This document shows, piece by piece, positions 1 to 6,541 of a DNA stretch of 21,577 bases. The stretch covers positions 1 through 21,577 of the forward strand of contig JAFTCS010000054.1 of assembly GCA_017454565.1 (NCBI GenBank), in the 5' to 3' direction. Numbering within the stretch: position 1 is the stretch's first letter; every line of letters begins with the position of its first letter. A program made the translations under genes and the position numbers. Under the pieces are notes generated by a model, which was not told the DNA's origin, did no database searches, and worked only from the letters and a program-made list of their open reading frames with translations. This stretch comes from Clostridia bacterium (lineage in GTDB: Bacteria > Bacillota > Clostridia > Oscillospirales > Acutalibacteraceae).

Positions 1-312
1 AGGGCAACCGCACGAAAACAATTGTAAATTTTGTTTATTTGCTCCAAAAGTTAAACGTCCTGCCTCTCGGCAGGGAGCAGTTTTATCCGTGCTGTCAGTA
101 GGGGACGCCCTCTTGTGCAGGGCGTCCCCTCTGTCAAAACAGTCCACTGGACTGTTTTGACATTCACCCCTTGCGGAGCACTTTCGTTAAGAGTGTTCCG
201 CACTCTGCGGAGTGCGGGCAGGGACTCTGTCCCTGCACCCTGCCGCCTTTGAAAAGGCGGGCGAAACTTTTGTGTTGTCGATTTTGAGGAGTTTTTTTCA
301 TGCGGTTGCCCT
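1..312. repeat. MITE-like interspersed repeat, copy 1, with terminal inverted repeats
   Basis: The first 18 bases (AGGGCAACCGCACGAAAA) recur inverted at 295-312 with one mismatch, so the stretch has the ends of a small inverted-repeat element. Inside is a row of palindromes: 59-64/69-74 (6-bp stem), 100-110/120-130 (11 bp, perfect), 133-145/149-161 (13 bp, perfect), 198-205/210-217 (8 bp), 218-225/229-236 (8 bp) and 243-250/253-260 (8 bp). No transposase is encoded, and the only open frame, on the minus strand, shows no protein-like composition. Bases 237-312 match 3215-3290 in inverted orientation at 75 of 76 positions. The window starts exactly at the left end, so the left flank and any target duplication cannot be seen, and the element could in principle extend further left. 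MITE-like is a structural description only; it might equally be a transcribed structured RNA or a BIME-type repeat. Confidence 0.75.
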
Positions 313-332
313 GGACTTTGACAAAATGGGGC

Positions 333-361
333 TTTACAAAACAAAAGGTTTATGATATAAT
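333..361 (+). promoter_or_regulatory. Promoter of rpsO-pnp
   Basis: A -35 box TTTACA (333-338) is separated by 17 bases from a perfect -10 box TATAAT (356-361). A TGA triplet immediately before it gives an extended -10. Transcription would start near 368. The promoter begins about 20 bases after the end of the upstream repeat. A second TTGACA (318-323) is too far from this -10 to be its partner. Confidence 0.75.
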
Positions 362-367
362 CAAAAT

Positions 368-478
368 CGTTGATGTCCCATTCCCGGTTTGCGGGTAAAG
401 TGCTTTTAAAGCGCAGTCCACAGCCGTTTACTGAGAGCGCGGATCAGACAAATTTTTTGTAAAGGTGGATAACGACCC
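368..478 (+). promoter_or_regulatory. rpsO 5' leader, possible S15 autoregulatory RNA
   Basis: About 110 bases lie between the predicted transcription start and the rpsO start codon, longer than the other leaders here except that of tyrS. It can form a CCCG/CGGG hairpin (383-386/392-395), followed by a second stem at 400-406/408-414 containing a G-U pair. S15 is known to repress its own mRNA through leader structures in several bacteria, including Firmicutes, and adjacent helices would suit that. I cannot assign the leader to a known S15-binding RNA class by eye. The ribosome binding site AAAGGTGG (461-468) is at its end. Confidence 0.35.
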
Positions 479-742
479 ATGATTAAAGAAGAAAAGGATG
501 CAATTATCAAGGAGTATGCAACTCACGAGGGCGACACAGGTTCACCCGAGGTACAGATCGCTCTGCTCACAAAGAGGATCAATGACCTTACCGAGCACCT
601 CAAGACTCACAAGAAGGATCATCACTCAAGACGCGGTCTCTTCAAGATGATCGGTCAGAGAAAGAGCCTCCTCAGCTACCTCACAAAGGTAGACATCGAG
701 CGTTACCGTTCGATCATTGCAAGACTCGGTATCCGTAAGTAA
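479..742 (+). CDS. rpsO: 30S ribosomal protein S15
   Basis: S15 is a primary binder of 16S rRNA in the platform of the small subunit and contributes to a bridge with the large subunit. The 87-residue product has the normal length for the family. It carries the expected motifs: the N-terminal GDTGSPEVQIALLT stretch, the middle HKKDHHSRRGL rRNA-binding loop, and YLTKVDIERY followed by the C-terminal ARLGIRK. The start ATG follows an AAAGGTGG ribosome binding site with a 10-base gap. It is first in a unit with pnp, a pairing conserved across many bacteria, in which S15 synthesis and PNPase synthesis share a transcript. Nothing is truncated or altered. Confidence 0.98.
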   Translation: MIKEEKDAIIKEYATHEGDTGSPEVQIALLTKRINDLTEHLKTHKKDHHSRRGLFKMIGQRKSLLSYLTKVDIERYRSIIARLGIRK

Positions 743-755
743 TCTATTGTTTCGG

Positions 756-783
756 GGCAGTCTGCATTTTGTTGCAGGCTGCC
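756..783 (+). terminator. Hairpin after rpsO, weak terminator or processing site
   Basis: An 11-bp stem (756-766 with 773-783, one G-U pair) encloses a 6-base loop and is followed by a broken T-rich run (TTGTTC). The poor T tract suggests partial termination or 3' end protection of rpsO mRNA rather than full termination, since pnp has no clear promoter of its own. Confidence 0.45.
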
Positions 784-811
784 TTGTTCAATACGGCAAA
801 AACCACACACA

Positions 812-902
812 GCAGAGGTCAGCTTCGGGGTTAGCAGTGAAACGGGGAAACAGGACAGGACTGTTTTTCGGTTTTATTGCTAAACCGGGATCCCACCTCT
901 GC
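812..902 (+). promoter_or_regulatory. Long-range stem upstream of pnp, candidate autoregulatory leader
   Basis: GCAGAGGT (812-819) is perfectly complementary to ACCTCTGC (895-902). Inside this closing stem TTAGCA (831-836) pairs with TGCTAA (878-883), extendable with GG/CC around one bulged base, and AAACAG/CTGTTT-type complementarity lies further in. The outer stem ends ten bases before the pnp GGAGG site at 913-917. In Escherichia coli PNPase represses its own mRNA after RNase III cuts a leader hairpin in the same rpsO-pnp interval. The position and size here suggest an analogous control, but that is inference. Confidence 0.5.
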
Positions 903-924
903 AAAACAAAACGGAGGTAATCAG

Positions 925-3105
925 ATGTTTGAAAATTACAGAGTATTCGAGACGGAATTTGCAGGCAGACCGCTTGTTGTCGAGACAGGCAAAATGACTC
1001 AGCTTGCAAACGGAGCATGCCTTGTGCGCTACGGCGAAACAGTAGTCCATGTGGCAGTGACGGCCGCTCCCAAGCCCAGAGAGGGTGTGGATTTCTTTCC
1101 GCTTTCAGTTGATTTTGAAGAGAAGCAGTACGCTATGGGCAAAATTCCCGGCGGTTTCGGCAAAAGAGAGGGCAGACCTACAGAAAAGGCCATCCTCATC
1201 TCAAGAGTTATCGACAGACCTATCCGTCCTCTTTTCCCCAAGGACATGAGAAACGATGTTTCCATCGTCTGCACAGTTATGGCATACGACCCGGACTGTC
1301 TGCCGGAGATCGCAGCAATGGTGGGTACGTCCATCGCGCTCAGCATTTCAGACGTTCCGTGGAACGGACCTATTTCCGCAGTTTCCGTTGGCCTTGTTGA
1401 CGGCGAGTATGTTATCAACCCCACAAAGGCTCAGCGTGAAGTAAGCCAGATGGCAGTTACCGTTGCCTCTACCGACAGCCGTATCGCTATGATCGAGGCA
1501 GGCGCCAACATTGTGCCCGACGACGTTATGTACAACGGTATTATGGCAGGTCACGAGGCTAACCAGCCCATTATTGAGTTCATCAAGGGCATTCAGGCTG
1601 AGATCGGCAGAGAAAAGTTCGAGTATCCCAGCAATGAGCCTGACCCGGAGATGCTCGAGGCTATCAAGTCATTTGCTATGGAGGATATCCGTGCGGCTCT
1701 CGATACGGATGACAAGAAGGTGCGTGACGAGAGACTCAAACCTATATACGATGCAGTGCACGAGAAGTTCGACCCGATATATCCTGAGCAGGGCGAGAAG
1801 ATAGAGGACTGCCTCTACAAGACCCAGAAGTACATCGTCCGCCGCTGGCTGCTTGACGAGCAGAAACGTGTTGACGGCAGAAAGATGGATCAGATGCGTC
1901 CGCTTGCTTCCGAGGTCGGCGTTCTTCCCAGAGTACACGGTTCAGGCCTTTTCACAAGAGGTCAGACTCAGGTACTCACTATCACTACTCTTGGTTCCAT
2001 CAGCGACCAGCAGATCCTTGACGGAATTGACGACCAGACTTCAAAGAGATACATTCATCATTACAATTTCCCGTCATATTCCGTAGGCGAGACCAAGCCC
2101 TCAAGAGGTCCCGGCAGACGTGAGATAGGTCACGGCGCACTGGCTGAGAGAGCACTTGTTCCGGTTATTCCTTCCGTTGAGGAGTTCCCGTATACGATCA
2201 GACTTGTTTCCGAGATCCTTTCTTCAAACGGTTCGACTTCACAGGGCTCTATCTGCGGATCAACTCTTTCTCTTATGGATGCAGGTGTTCCGATAAAGGC
2301 TCCGGTTGCAGGTATCTCCTGCGGACTCATTACCGAGGGTGAGCGCTGGATGACTATGGTGGATATCCAGGGTCTTGAGGACTTCTTCGGAGATATGGAC
2401 TTCAAGGTCGCAGGTACCAAAGAGGGTATCACAGCTATCCAGATGGATCTGAAGATCAGCGGCCTTACACCCGATATGGTAAAGGAAGCTCTCGAAAAGA
2501 CACACAAGGCGCGCAACTACATTCTTGACGAGGTAATGCTCAAGGCTATACCCGAGCCGAGAAAGGAGCTTTCAAAGTACGCTCCCAAGATGCTCACCAC
2601 TGTCATTCCTGTTGACAAGATCCGCGAGGTTATCGGTTCAGGCGGCAAGGTCATCCAGAAGATCTGCGCAGAGTGTGACGTCAAGATCGACATCGAAGAG
2701 GACGGTCATGTTTATGTTACCGGTCTCGACATGGATAACTGCAAGCGCGCAATGACCATTGTTGACACCATCGTCAAGGACCCTGAGCCCGGTGCTATCT
2801 ACAAGGGCAAGGTAACAAGGCTTATGGACTTCGGTGCATTCGTAGAGATCGCTCCCGGCAAGGAGGGTCTGTGCCACATCTCACAGCTTGACGTAAAGCG
2901 TACCGAGAAGGTCACAGACGTTGTAAACGTTGACGATATTATCATTGTAAAGGTGCTTGACATAGACGAGAAGGGCAGACTGAACCTTTCAAGGCGTGAA
3001 GCTCTTATCGAGGTCGAGGGTCTTACACCTGAGAACGATGCTGCTCCGAGGAGACCTCAGGGCGGCAGAGGCGGTTTCCGCGGCGGCAGAGGAGACAAGC
3101 GCTGA
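925..3105 (+). CDS. pnp: Polyribonucleotide nucleotidyltransferase (PNPase)
   Basis: This enzyme degrades RNA 3' to 5' using phosphate and releases nucleoside diphosphates. It acts as a cytoplasmic trimer. Domains in the 726-residue product are, in order: RNase PH-like 1 (about 10-140), a helical linker, RNase PH-like 2 (about 310-540, with GDMDFKVAGT near 489-498 supplying catalytic aspartates), a KH domain with GSGG at 571-574, and an S1 domain from about 623. The tail, about 708-726, is rich in Arg and Gly (GGRGGFRGGRG) and probably adds RNA affinity. I chose ATG 925 because GGAGG (913-917) lies 7 bases upstream and the protein then begins like the family (FENYRVFETEFAGR). A longer frame opening at 877 would add 16 residues that fall in the structured leader. 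Confidence 0.98.
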   Translation: MFENYRVFETEFAGRPLVVETGKMTQLANGACLVRYGETVVHVAVTAAPKPREGVDFFPLSVDFEEKQYAMGKIPGGFGKREGRPTEKAILISRVIDRPIRPLFPKDMRNDVSIVCTVMAYDPDCLPEIAAMVGTSIALSISDVPWNGPISAVSVGLVDGEYVINPTKAQREVSQMAVTVASTDSRIAMIEAGANIVPDDVMYNGIMAGHEANQPIIEFIKGIQAEIGREKFEYPSNEPDPEMLEAIKSFAMEDIRAALDTDDKKVRDERLKPIYDAVHEKFDPIYPEQGEKIEDCLYKTQKYIVRRWLLDEQKRVDGRKMDQMRPLASEVGVLPRVHGSGLFTRGQTQVLTITTLGSISDQQILDGIDDQTSKRYIHHYNFPSYSVGETKPSRGPGRREIGHGALAERALVPVIPSVEEFPYTIRLVSEILSSNGSTSQGSICGSTLSLMDAGVPIKAPVAGISCGLITEGERWMTMVDIQGLEDFFGDMDFKVAGTKEGITAIQMDLKISGLTPDMVKEALEKTHKARNYILDEVMLKAIPEPRKELSKYAPKMLTTVIPVDKIREVIGSGGKVIQKICAECDVKIDIEEDGHVYVTGLDMDNCKRAMTIVDTIVKDPEPGAIYKGKVTRLMDFGAFVEIAPGKEGLCHISQLDVKRTEKVTDVVNVDDIIIVKVLDIDEKGRLNLSRREALIEVEGLTPENDAAPRRPQGGRGGFRGGRGDKR

Positions 3106-3144
3106 GCTGACTGTCCGGATTCATAACGTATAATAAAGATTGTT

Positions 3145-3181
3145 AAAAAGGGGTTGCTCTGAACAAGGGTGGCTCCTTTTT
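3145..3181 (+). terminator. Terminator of rpsO-pnp
   Basis: AAAAAGG (3145-3151) pairs with CCTTTTT (3175-3181), and the helix can continue inward for about 8 more pairs with several G-U pairs around a 7-base loop. The 3' arm itself ends in five Ts, a common Firmicutes arrangement. It lies about 40 bases after the pnp stop. Confidence 0.75.
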
Positions 3182-3214
3182 GTACTATTTACGACACATC
3201 AGCAATCTGCCGGT

Positions 3215-3299
3215 AGGGCAACCGCACGAAAAAAACTCCTCAAAATCGACAACACAAAAGTTTCGCCCGCCTTTTCAAAGGCGGCAGGGTCAAGGGGTG
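3215..3299. repeat. Interspersed repeat copy 2, inverted relative to copy 1 and internally deleted
   Basis: Bases 3215-3290 equal the reverse complement of 237-312 except for one substitution. The next nine bases (3291-3299) equal the reverse complement of 165-173. Relative to copy 1, the 63-base segment 174-236 carrying two hairpins is therefore absent with sharp edges. After 3299 the sequence leaves copy 1 altogether and no second inverted end is seen. The copy contains the 8-bp palindrome of copy 1 and the same inverted-end sequence. It begins 34 bases after the pnp terminator. Confidence 0.8.
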
Positions 3300-3310
3300 C
3301 GGGTCTCCGG

Positions 3311-3372
3311 TGGGTACCTCTGCGCAGCAGAAGCACCGACCGAGCCGACAGACGAGACTCAACGCCCTCCGA
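3311..3372. repeat. Second repeat module, shared with the window's right end
   Basis: This stretch resembles 21400-21459: both have a CACCTCT/TACCTCT-like start, a CAGAWGCACC-like centre and the 15-base core AGCCGACAGRCGAGA (3343-3357 and 21434-21448). The similarity is imperfect elsewhere. It joins directly to copy 2 of the hairpin repeat, suggesting that repeats in this genome are built from separable modules. I see no gene in 3182-3476. Confidence 0.55.
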
Positions 3373-3415
3373 CACTCAGAGTCTCAAAATTTATACATTT
3401 GAATAATAATATTTC

Positions 3416-3444
3416 TTGCACCACGGCGCATAACATGATATACT
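3416..3444 (+). promoter_or_regulatory. Promoter of the CobW-like GTPase gene
   Basis: TTGCAC (3416-3421) and TATACT (3439-3444) are separated by exactly 17 bases. Transcription would start around 3451, giving a leader of about 25 bases. No operator-like palindrome such as a Zur box is evident in or next to it. Confidence 0.65.
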
Positions 3445-3476
3445 GTAATGAAAGTATTACGATGGGAGACGTGCGG

Positions 3477-4403
3477 ATGATAAAAATTGACCTGATAACA
3501 GGTTTTCTTGGCAGCGGCAAGACTACGTTCATAAAGCGCTATGTGGAATGGTTGATGGAGCACAGGCTCAGGGTGGGTATTCTGGAAAATGATTTCGGTG
3601 CTGTGAATGTGGACATGATGCTTCTCAGCGACCTGCAGAGCAGCCGGTGCGATATAGAAACAGTGGCAGGCGCCTGTGATTCAGACTGCCACAAAAGGCG
3701 CTTCAAAACAAAGCTCATCGCTATGGGCATGAGCGGATATGACAGAGTTATCGTAGAGCCTTCGGGCATTTTTGATACGGACGAATTTTTTGATACCCTG
3801 AGAGAGGACCCGCTGGACAGATGGTATGAGATAGGCAGCGTTATAACTGTGGTGGATGCCGCCCTCGACACAAATATGTCGGAGCAGTCGGAGTATATTT
3901 TCGCGTCTCAGCTGGCCAACGCCGGCAAGGTGATAATGAGCAAAACCGACGTTGTTTCGGACGAGCAGCTTGAAAAGACCGTCCAGTACGTTCGCAGAGT
4001 GTGTGAAAAATACTGCGGCAGGCTTTTAGGCAATGATATCATCACGAAGAAGCCGGAGGAGATCACGCTGATGGATATGACCGGGATCTTTGAATGCGGC
4101 TATAAGCGCGGCGATTTCGTGAAGCGTTTCAGGGAGGAAAACGGTTACGGGTCGCTTTATTATATGAAAAACGACATCCCGCTTGAAGCTCTGAAGGAGA
4201 GGGCGGAGAGGATATTCAGGGACGAAGCATGCGGAAGAGTGTACAGAATAAAGGGTTTTGTAAATAATGACGGTCAGTGGTACGAGTTCAACGCAGACGC
4301 CGGCAACATAAGTGTTTCACCGGCAGAGGTCGGTCAGGACGTTATTATCGTTATAGGCGAACAGCTCAACAAAAGCGCTGTTGACGAATATTTCAAGCCA
4401 TAA
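3477..4403 (+). CDS. CobW/G3E-family GTPase with divergent cysteine motif
   Basis: G3E GTPases (CobW, ZNG/YciC, UreG, HypB relatives) use GTP to deliver metals to client proteins. The 308-residue product has a Walker A GFLGSGKT (9-16), a conserved ENDFG (37-41), EPSG (94-97) in place of the usual ETSG switch, and SKTD (155-158) in place of NKxD for guanine recognition. A CobW C-terminal-like segment runs from about residue 245 (GRVYRIKGFV). The usual CxCC metal site near residue 67 is replaced by CDSDCH (67-72), so cysteines are four apart with a following histidine. ATG 3477 has GGGAG (3464-3468) 8 bases upstream; an in-frame ATG at 3462 and a longer frame running into the repeat are less likely. 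It stands alone with its own promoter, so context does not reveal the metal or client. Confidence 0.85.
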   Translation: MIKIDLITGFLGSGKTTFIKRYVEWLMEHRLRVGILENDFGAVNVDMMLLSDLQSSRCDIETVAGACDSDCHKRRFKTKLIAMGMSGYDRVIVEPSGIFDTDEFFDTLREDPLDRWYEIGSVITVVDAALDTNMSEQSEYIFASQLANAGKVIMSKTDVVSDEQLEKTVQYVRRVCEKYCGRLLGNDIITKKPEEITLMDMTGIFECGYKRGDFVKRFREENGYGSLYYMKNDIPLEALKERAERIFRDEACGRVYRIKGFVNNDGQWYEFNADAGNISVSPAEVGQDVIIVIGEQLNKSAVDEYFKP

Positions 4404-4443
4404 ACGTCGGAATGATAAGGTTATGAGATGCCTGAAAAAATCG

Positions 4444-4472
4444 TTGACAAAAAGTAAAAAAATGTATATACT
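4444..4472 (+). promoter_or_regulatory. Promoter of the tyrS T-box unit
   Basis: A consensus TTGACA (4444-4449) and TATACT (4467-4472) are 17 bases apart. Transcription would start near 4479, immediately before the T-box leader. Confidence 0.85.
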
Positions 4473-4479
4473 AAGTTAT

Positions 4480-4757
4480 ATCGGCCGTGATAAGAAAAAG
4501 TAGGTCGGTAAGCTGTCTGCAGAGAGGATATGTCCGGTGAAAATATCCGTCAGCTCCGGTTGAAATACATCTTTGAGCCGTCAGGCTGAGAAACGATGGA
4601 GCTTTCAGTGCTCCGGGATTAGGTCTGACCGTTTAGCACACGTTACAGTGGGAGACTGTGAATGCAGTCCGTAAGGCCGTTTTGCGAAAGCGATACGGCA
4701 AATTGAGGTGGTACCGCGGTAATTTATCGCCCTCTGTAAGCACAGGGGGCTTTTTTT
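4480..4757 (+). promoter_or_regulatory. Tyrosine T-box riboswitch
   Basis: T-box leaders sense uncharged tRNA and allow transcription of amino-acid genes when charging falls. The leader holds the T-box sequence GAGGTGGTACCGCGG (4705-4719), whose UGGU (4709-4712) is complementary to an ACCA 3' end, as expected for tRNA-Tyr with discriminator A. In stem I the segment GAAATACATCTTTGAGC places the specifier UAC (4566-4568), a tyrosine codon, at the canonical position. An AGTAGG motif near the 5' end (about 4500) and an AGAGAGG stretch (about 4522) fit the stem I base. The competing terminator is at 4729-4757. Confidence 0.95.
4729..4757 (+). terminator. T-box-controlled terminator
   Basis: A 9-bp stem (4729-4737 with 4742-4750, one G-U pair) closes a 4-base loop and is followed by seven Ts (4751-4757). 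It lies just downstream of the antiterminator sequence. Between it and the tyrS start are about 90 bases without an obvious further structure. Confidence 0.92.
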
Positions 4758-4848
4758 GTCCCCATAAGTCAGTCCGGAGATCCGGCTGACACCCCCGGAA
4801 AAGTAAACGCAGCCGGGTATTTATCTGAAATGGAAAGGACAGAAAAAA

Positions 4849-6075
4849 ATGGGAGTATTTGAAGAACTTCAGGAGCGTGGACTTATCGCTCAGATGACAG
4901 ACGAAAACGAGATCAGGGAGCTTGTAAACAGCGGAAAGGCTGTGTTTTACATAGGCTTTGATCCCACTGCCGACAGCCTTCATGTAGGTCATTTTATGGC
5001 ACTGTGCCTGATGAAAAGACTGCAGATGGCTGGCAACAAGCCGATAGCGCTTATCGGCGGAGGTACGGCAATGATCGGCGACCCTTCGGGAAAGACCGAC
5101 ATGAGAAAAATGATGACTCAGGAGACTATACAGCACAACTGCGAATGCTTCAAAAAGCAGATGAGCCGTTTTATAGATTTCTCTGAGGATAAGGCAATGA
5201 TGGTAAACAACGCAGACTGGCTGCTCAAGCTTAATTACGTTGAGCTGCTCAGGGATGTGGGCGCATGCTTCAGCGTTAACCGCATGCTTACCGCAGAGTG
5301 CTACAAGCAGCGCATGGAGAGAGGTCTGAGTTTCCTTGAGTTCAACTACATGATAATGCAGAGCTACGACTTCCTCTCACTGTACCAGCGTTTCGGCTGC
5401 AACCTGCAGTTCGGCGGCGACGACCAGTGGAGCAATATGCTTGGCGGCACCGAGCTTATCAGAAGAAAGCTGGGCAAGGATGCTTATGCAATGACTATCA
5501 ACCTGCTGCTCAATTCTGAGGGCAAGAAGATGGGCAAGACCGAAAAGGGCGCAGTATGGCTTGATGCCGAAAAGACAAGCCCCTTTGACTTCTTCCAGTA
5601 CTGGAGAAACGTTGCCGACGATGACGTTATCAAGTGCCTGAAAATGCTCACATTCCTGCCGATGGATGAGATAAGGGAGCTTGCAAAGCTTGAAGGCAGC
5701 GAACTGAACAAGGCAAAGGAAATTCTTGCATACGAGCTGACAAAGCTTGTTCATGGTCAGGAAGAGGCCGAAAAAGCTCTTGAGGGCGCAAGGGCGCTCT
5801 TTGGCAGCAAATCCGACACAGACAATATGCCCTCTACAGAAATAAGCTCTGAGCTTTTCAATGACGGCAGTATTGCTCTTGTTGACCTCTTAGTGGAAAC
5901 AAAGCTTGCTCCTTCCAAGGGTGAGGCAAGAAGGCTTATCCAGCAGGGCGGTATATCTGTTGATGACGAGAAGATAACCGACATGAAGAGCGAGATATCT
6001 CTTTCGGCCTTTGAAAAGGGCTTTGCGGTCATCAAAAAGGGTAAGAAGGTATTCCATAAGGTCATACTGAAATAA
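4849..6075 (+). CDS. tyrS: Tyrosyl-tRNA synthetase
   Basis: This enzyme charges tRNA-Tyr with tyrosine using ATP, in the cytoplasm, as a dimer. The 408-residue product is a class I synthetase. It has HVGH (45-48) as the HIGH motif, GGDDQWSNMLGG in the tyrosine pocket region, and KMGKT (227-231) as the KMSKS equivalent, a form usual in bacterial TyrS. The C-terminal S4-like RNA-binding domain begins near residue 345 (APSKGEARRLIQQGGISV). ATG 4849 has AAAGGAC (about 4834-4840) upstream. The tyrosine T-box in front confirms the amino-acid specificity independently of the protein motifs. nusB follows after 22 bases. Confidence 0.97.
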   Translation: MGVFEELQERGLIAQMTDENEIRELVNSGKAVFYIGFDPTADSLHVGHFMALCLMKRLQMAGNKPIALIGGGTAMIGDPSGKTDMRKMMTQETIQHNCECFKKQMSRFIDFSEDKAMMVNNADWLLKLNYVELLRDVGACFSVNRMLTAECYKQRMERGLSFLEFNYMIMQSYDFLSLYQRFGCNLQFGGDDQWSNMLGGTELIRRKLGKDAYAMTINLLLNSEGKKMGKTEKGAVWLDAEKTSPFDFFQYWRNVADDDVIKCLKMLTFLPMDEIRELAKLEGSELNKAKEILAYELTKLVHGQEEAEKALEGARALFGSKSDTDNMPSTEISSELFNDGSIALVDLLVETKLAPSKGEARRLIQQGGISVDDEKITDMKSEISLSAFEKGFAVIKKGKKVFHKVILK

Positions 6076-6097
6076 TACAGAACGGAGAGTATGCGAA

Positions 6098-6541
6098 ATG
6101 GCTCAGTCAGAAAACAATGAAAAAAAGCCTCTTAGCAGACGTGAGGAAAGACAGCAGGCGCTTGACCTCGTTTTTGAGCGCCTGTTCCGTGATGACAGCG
6201 CCGAGGAGGTGTTTGAGGACGCCGTAAATGCCCGCGGTGAGGAGATAAGCGACTATGCCAGAAATGTTGTTAAGGGTGTAGAGGAGCATATCGACGAGAT
6301 AGACAGGATCATAGAAGAAAACCTTAAGGGCTGGAAGAAAAACAGGATATCAAAGATCTCACTGACCATACTTCGCATAGCCGTGTATGAGATGCTTTAC
6401 GTTAAGGACGTCCCTGTGAGCGTTTCTATAAATGAAGCGGTGGAGCTGGCGAAAAATTATGCTACAGCCGCAGACGGTTCATTTGTAAACGGTGTGCTTG
6501 GTTCTGCCGCCAAAAAGTTAGAGAAAAGCGGTGAAAACTGA
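6098..6541 (+). CDS. nusB: Transcription antitermination factor NusB
   Basis: NusB pairs with ribosomal protein S10 (NusE) on boxA RNA and promotes antitermination during rRNA synthesis. The 147-residue product shows the family's opening (RREERQQALDLVFERLF), the central GWKKNRISKISLTILRIAVYEML stretch and the signature SINEAVELAKNYA followed by FVNGVLG near the end. The start is ATG 6098, 8 bases after GGAGAG (6084-6089); an out-of-frame ATG at 6091 opens only a 9-codon frame. Its stop TGA shares one base with the next start codon (6541), so the two genes are probably translationally coupled. It lies inside the T-box unit with no terminator on either side. Confidence 0.95.
   Translation: MAQSENNEKKPLSRREERQQALDLVFERLFRDDSAEEVFEDAVNARGEEISDYARNVVKGVEEHIDEIDRIIEENLKGWKKNRISKISLTILRIAVYEMLYVKDVPVSVSINEAVELAKNYATAADGSFVNGVLGSAAKKLEKSGEN

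Noticed and set aside
1..312. CRISPR array
   Set aside because: The repeats are palindromes of differing sequence, not regularly spaced direct repeats with spacers, and no cas gene is present.
318..323. TTGACA as the rpsO -35 box
   Set aside because: It is 32 bases from the -10 TATAAT; TTTACA at 333-338 has the proper 17-base spacing.
51..344. 97-codon open frame on the minus strand
   Set aside because: It lies in the palindromic repeat, and part of its translation reappears in the second repeat copy purely because the DNA is repeated. No ribosome binding site or family motif.
877..924. 16-residue upstream extension of PNPase
   Set aside because: It would start inside the leader hairpin without a ribosome binding site, whereas ATG 925 has GGAGG at correct spacing.
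3180..3476. Long N-terminal extension of the CobW-like protein
   Set aside because: The first 99 codons of that open frame cross the repeat DNA and the promoter; the Walker A-bearing protein begins normally at ATG 3477.
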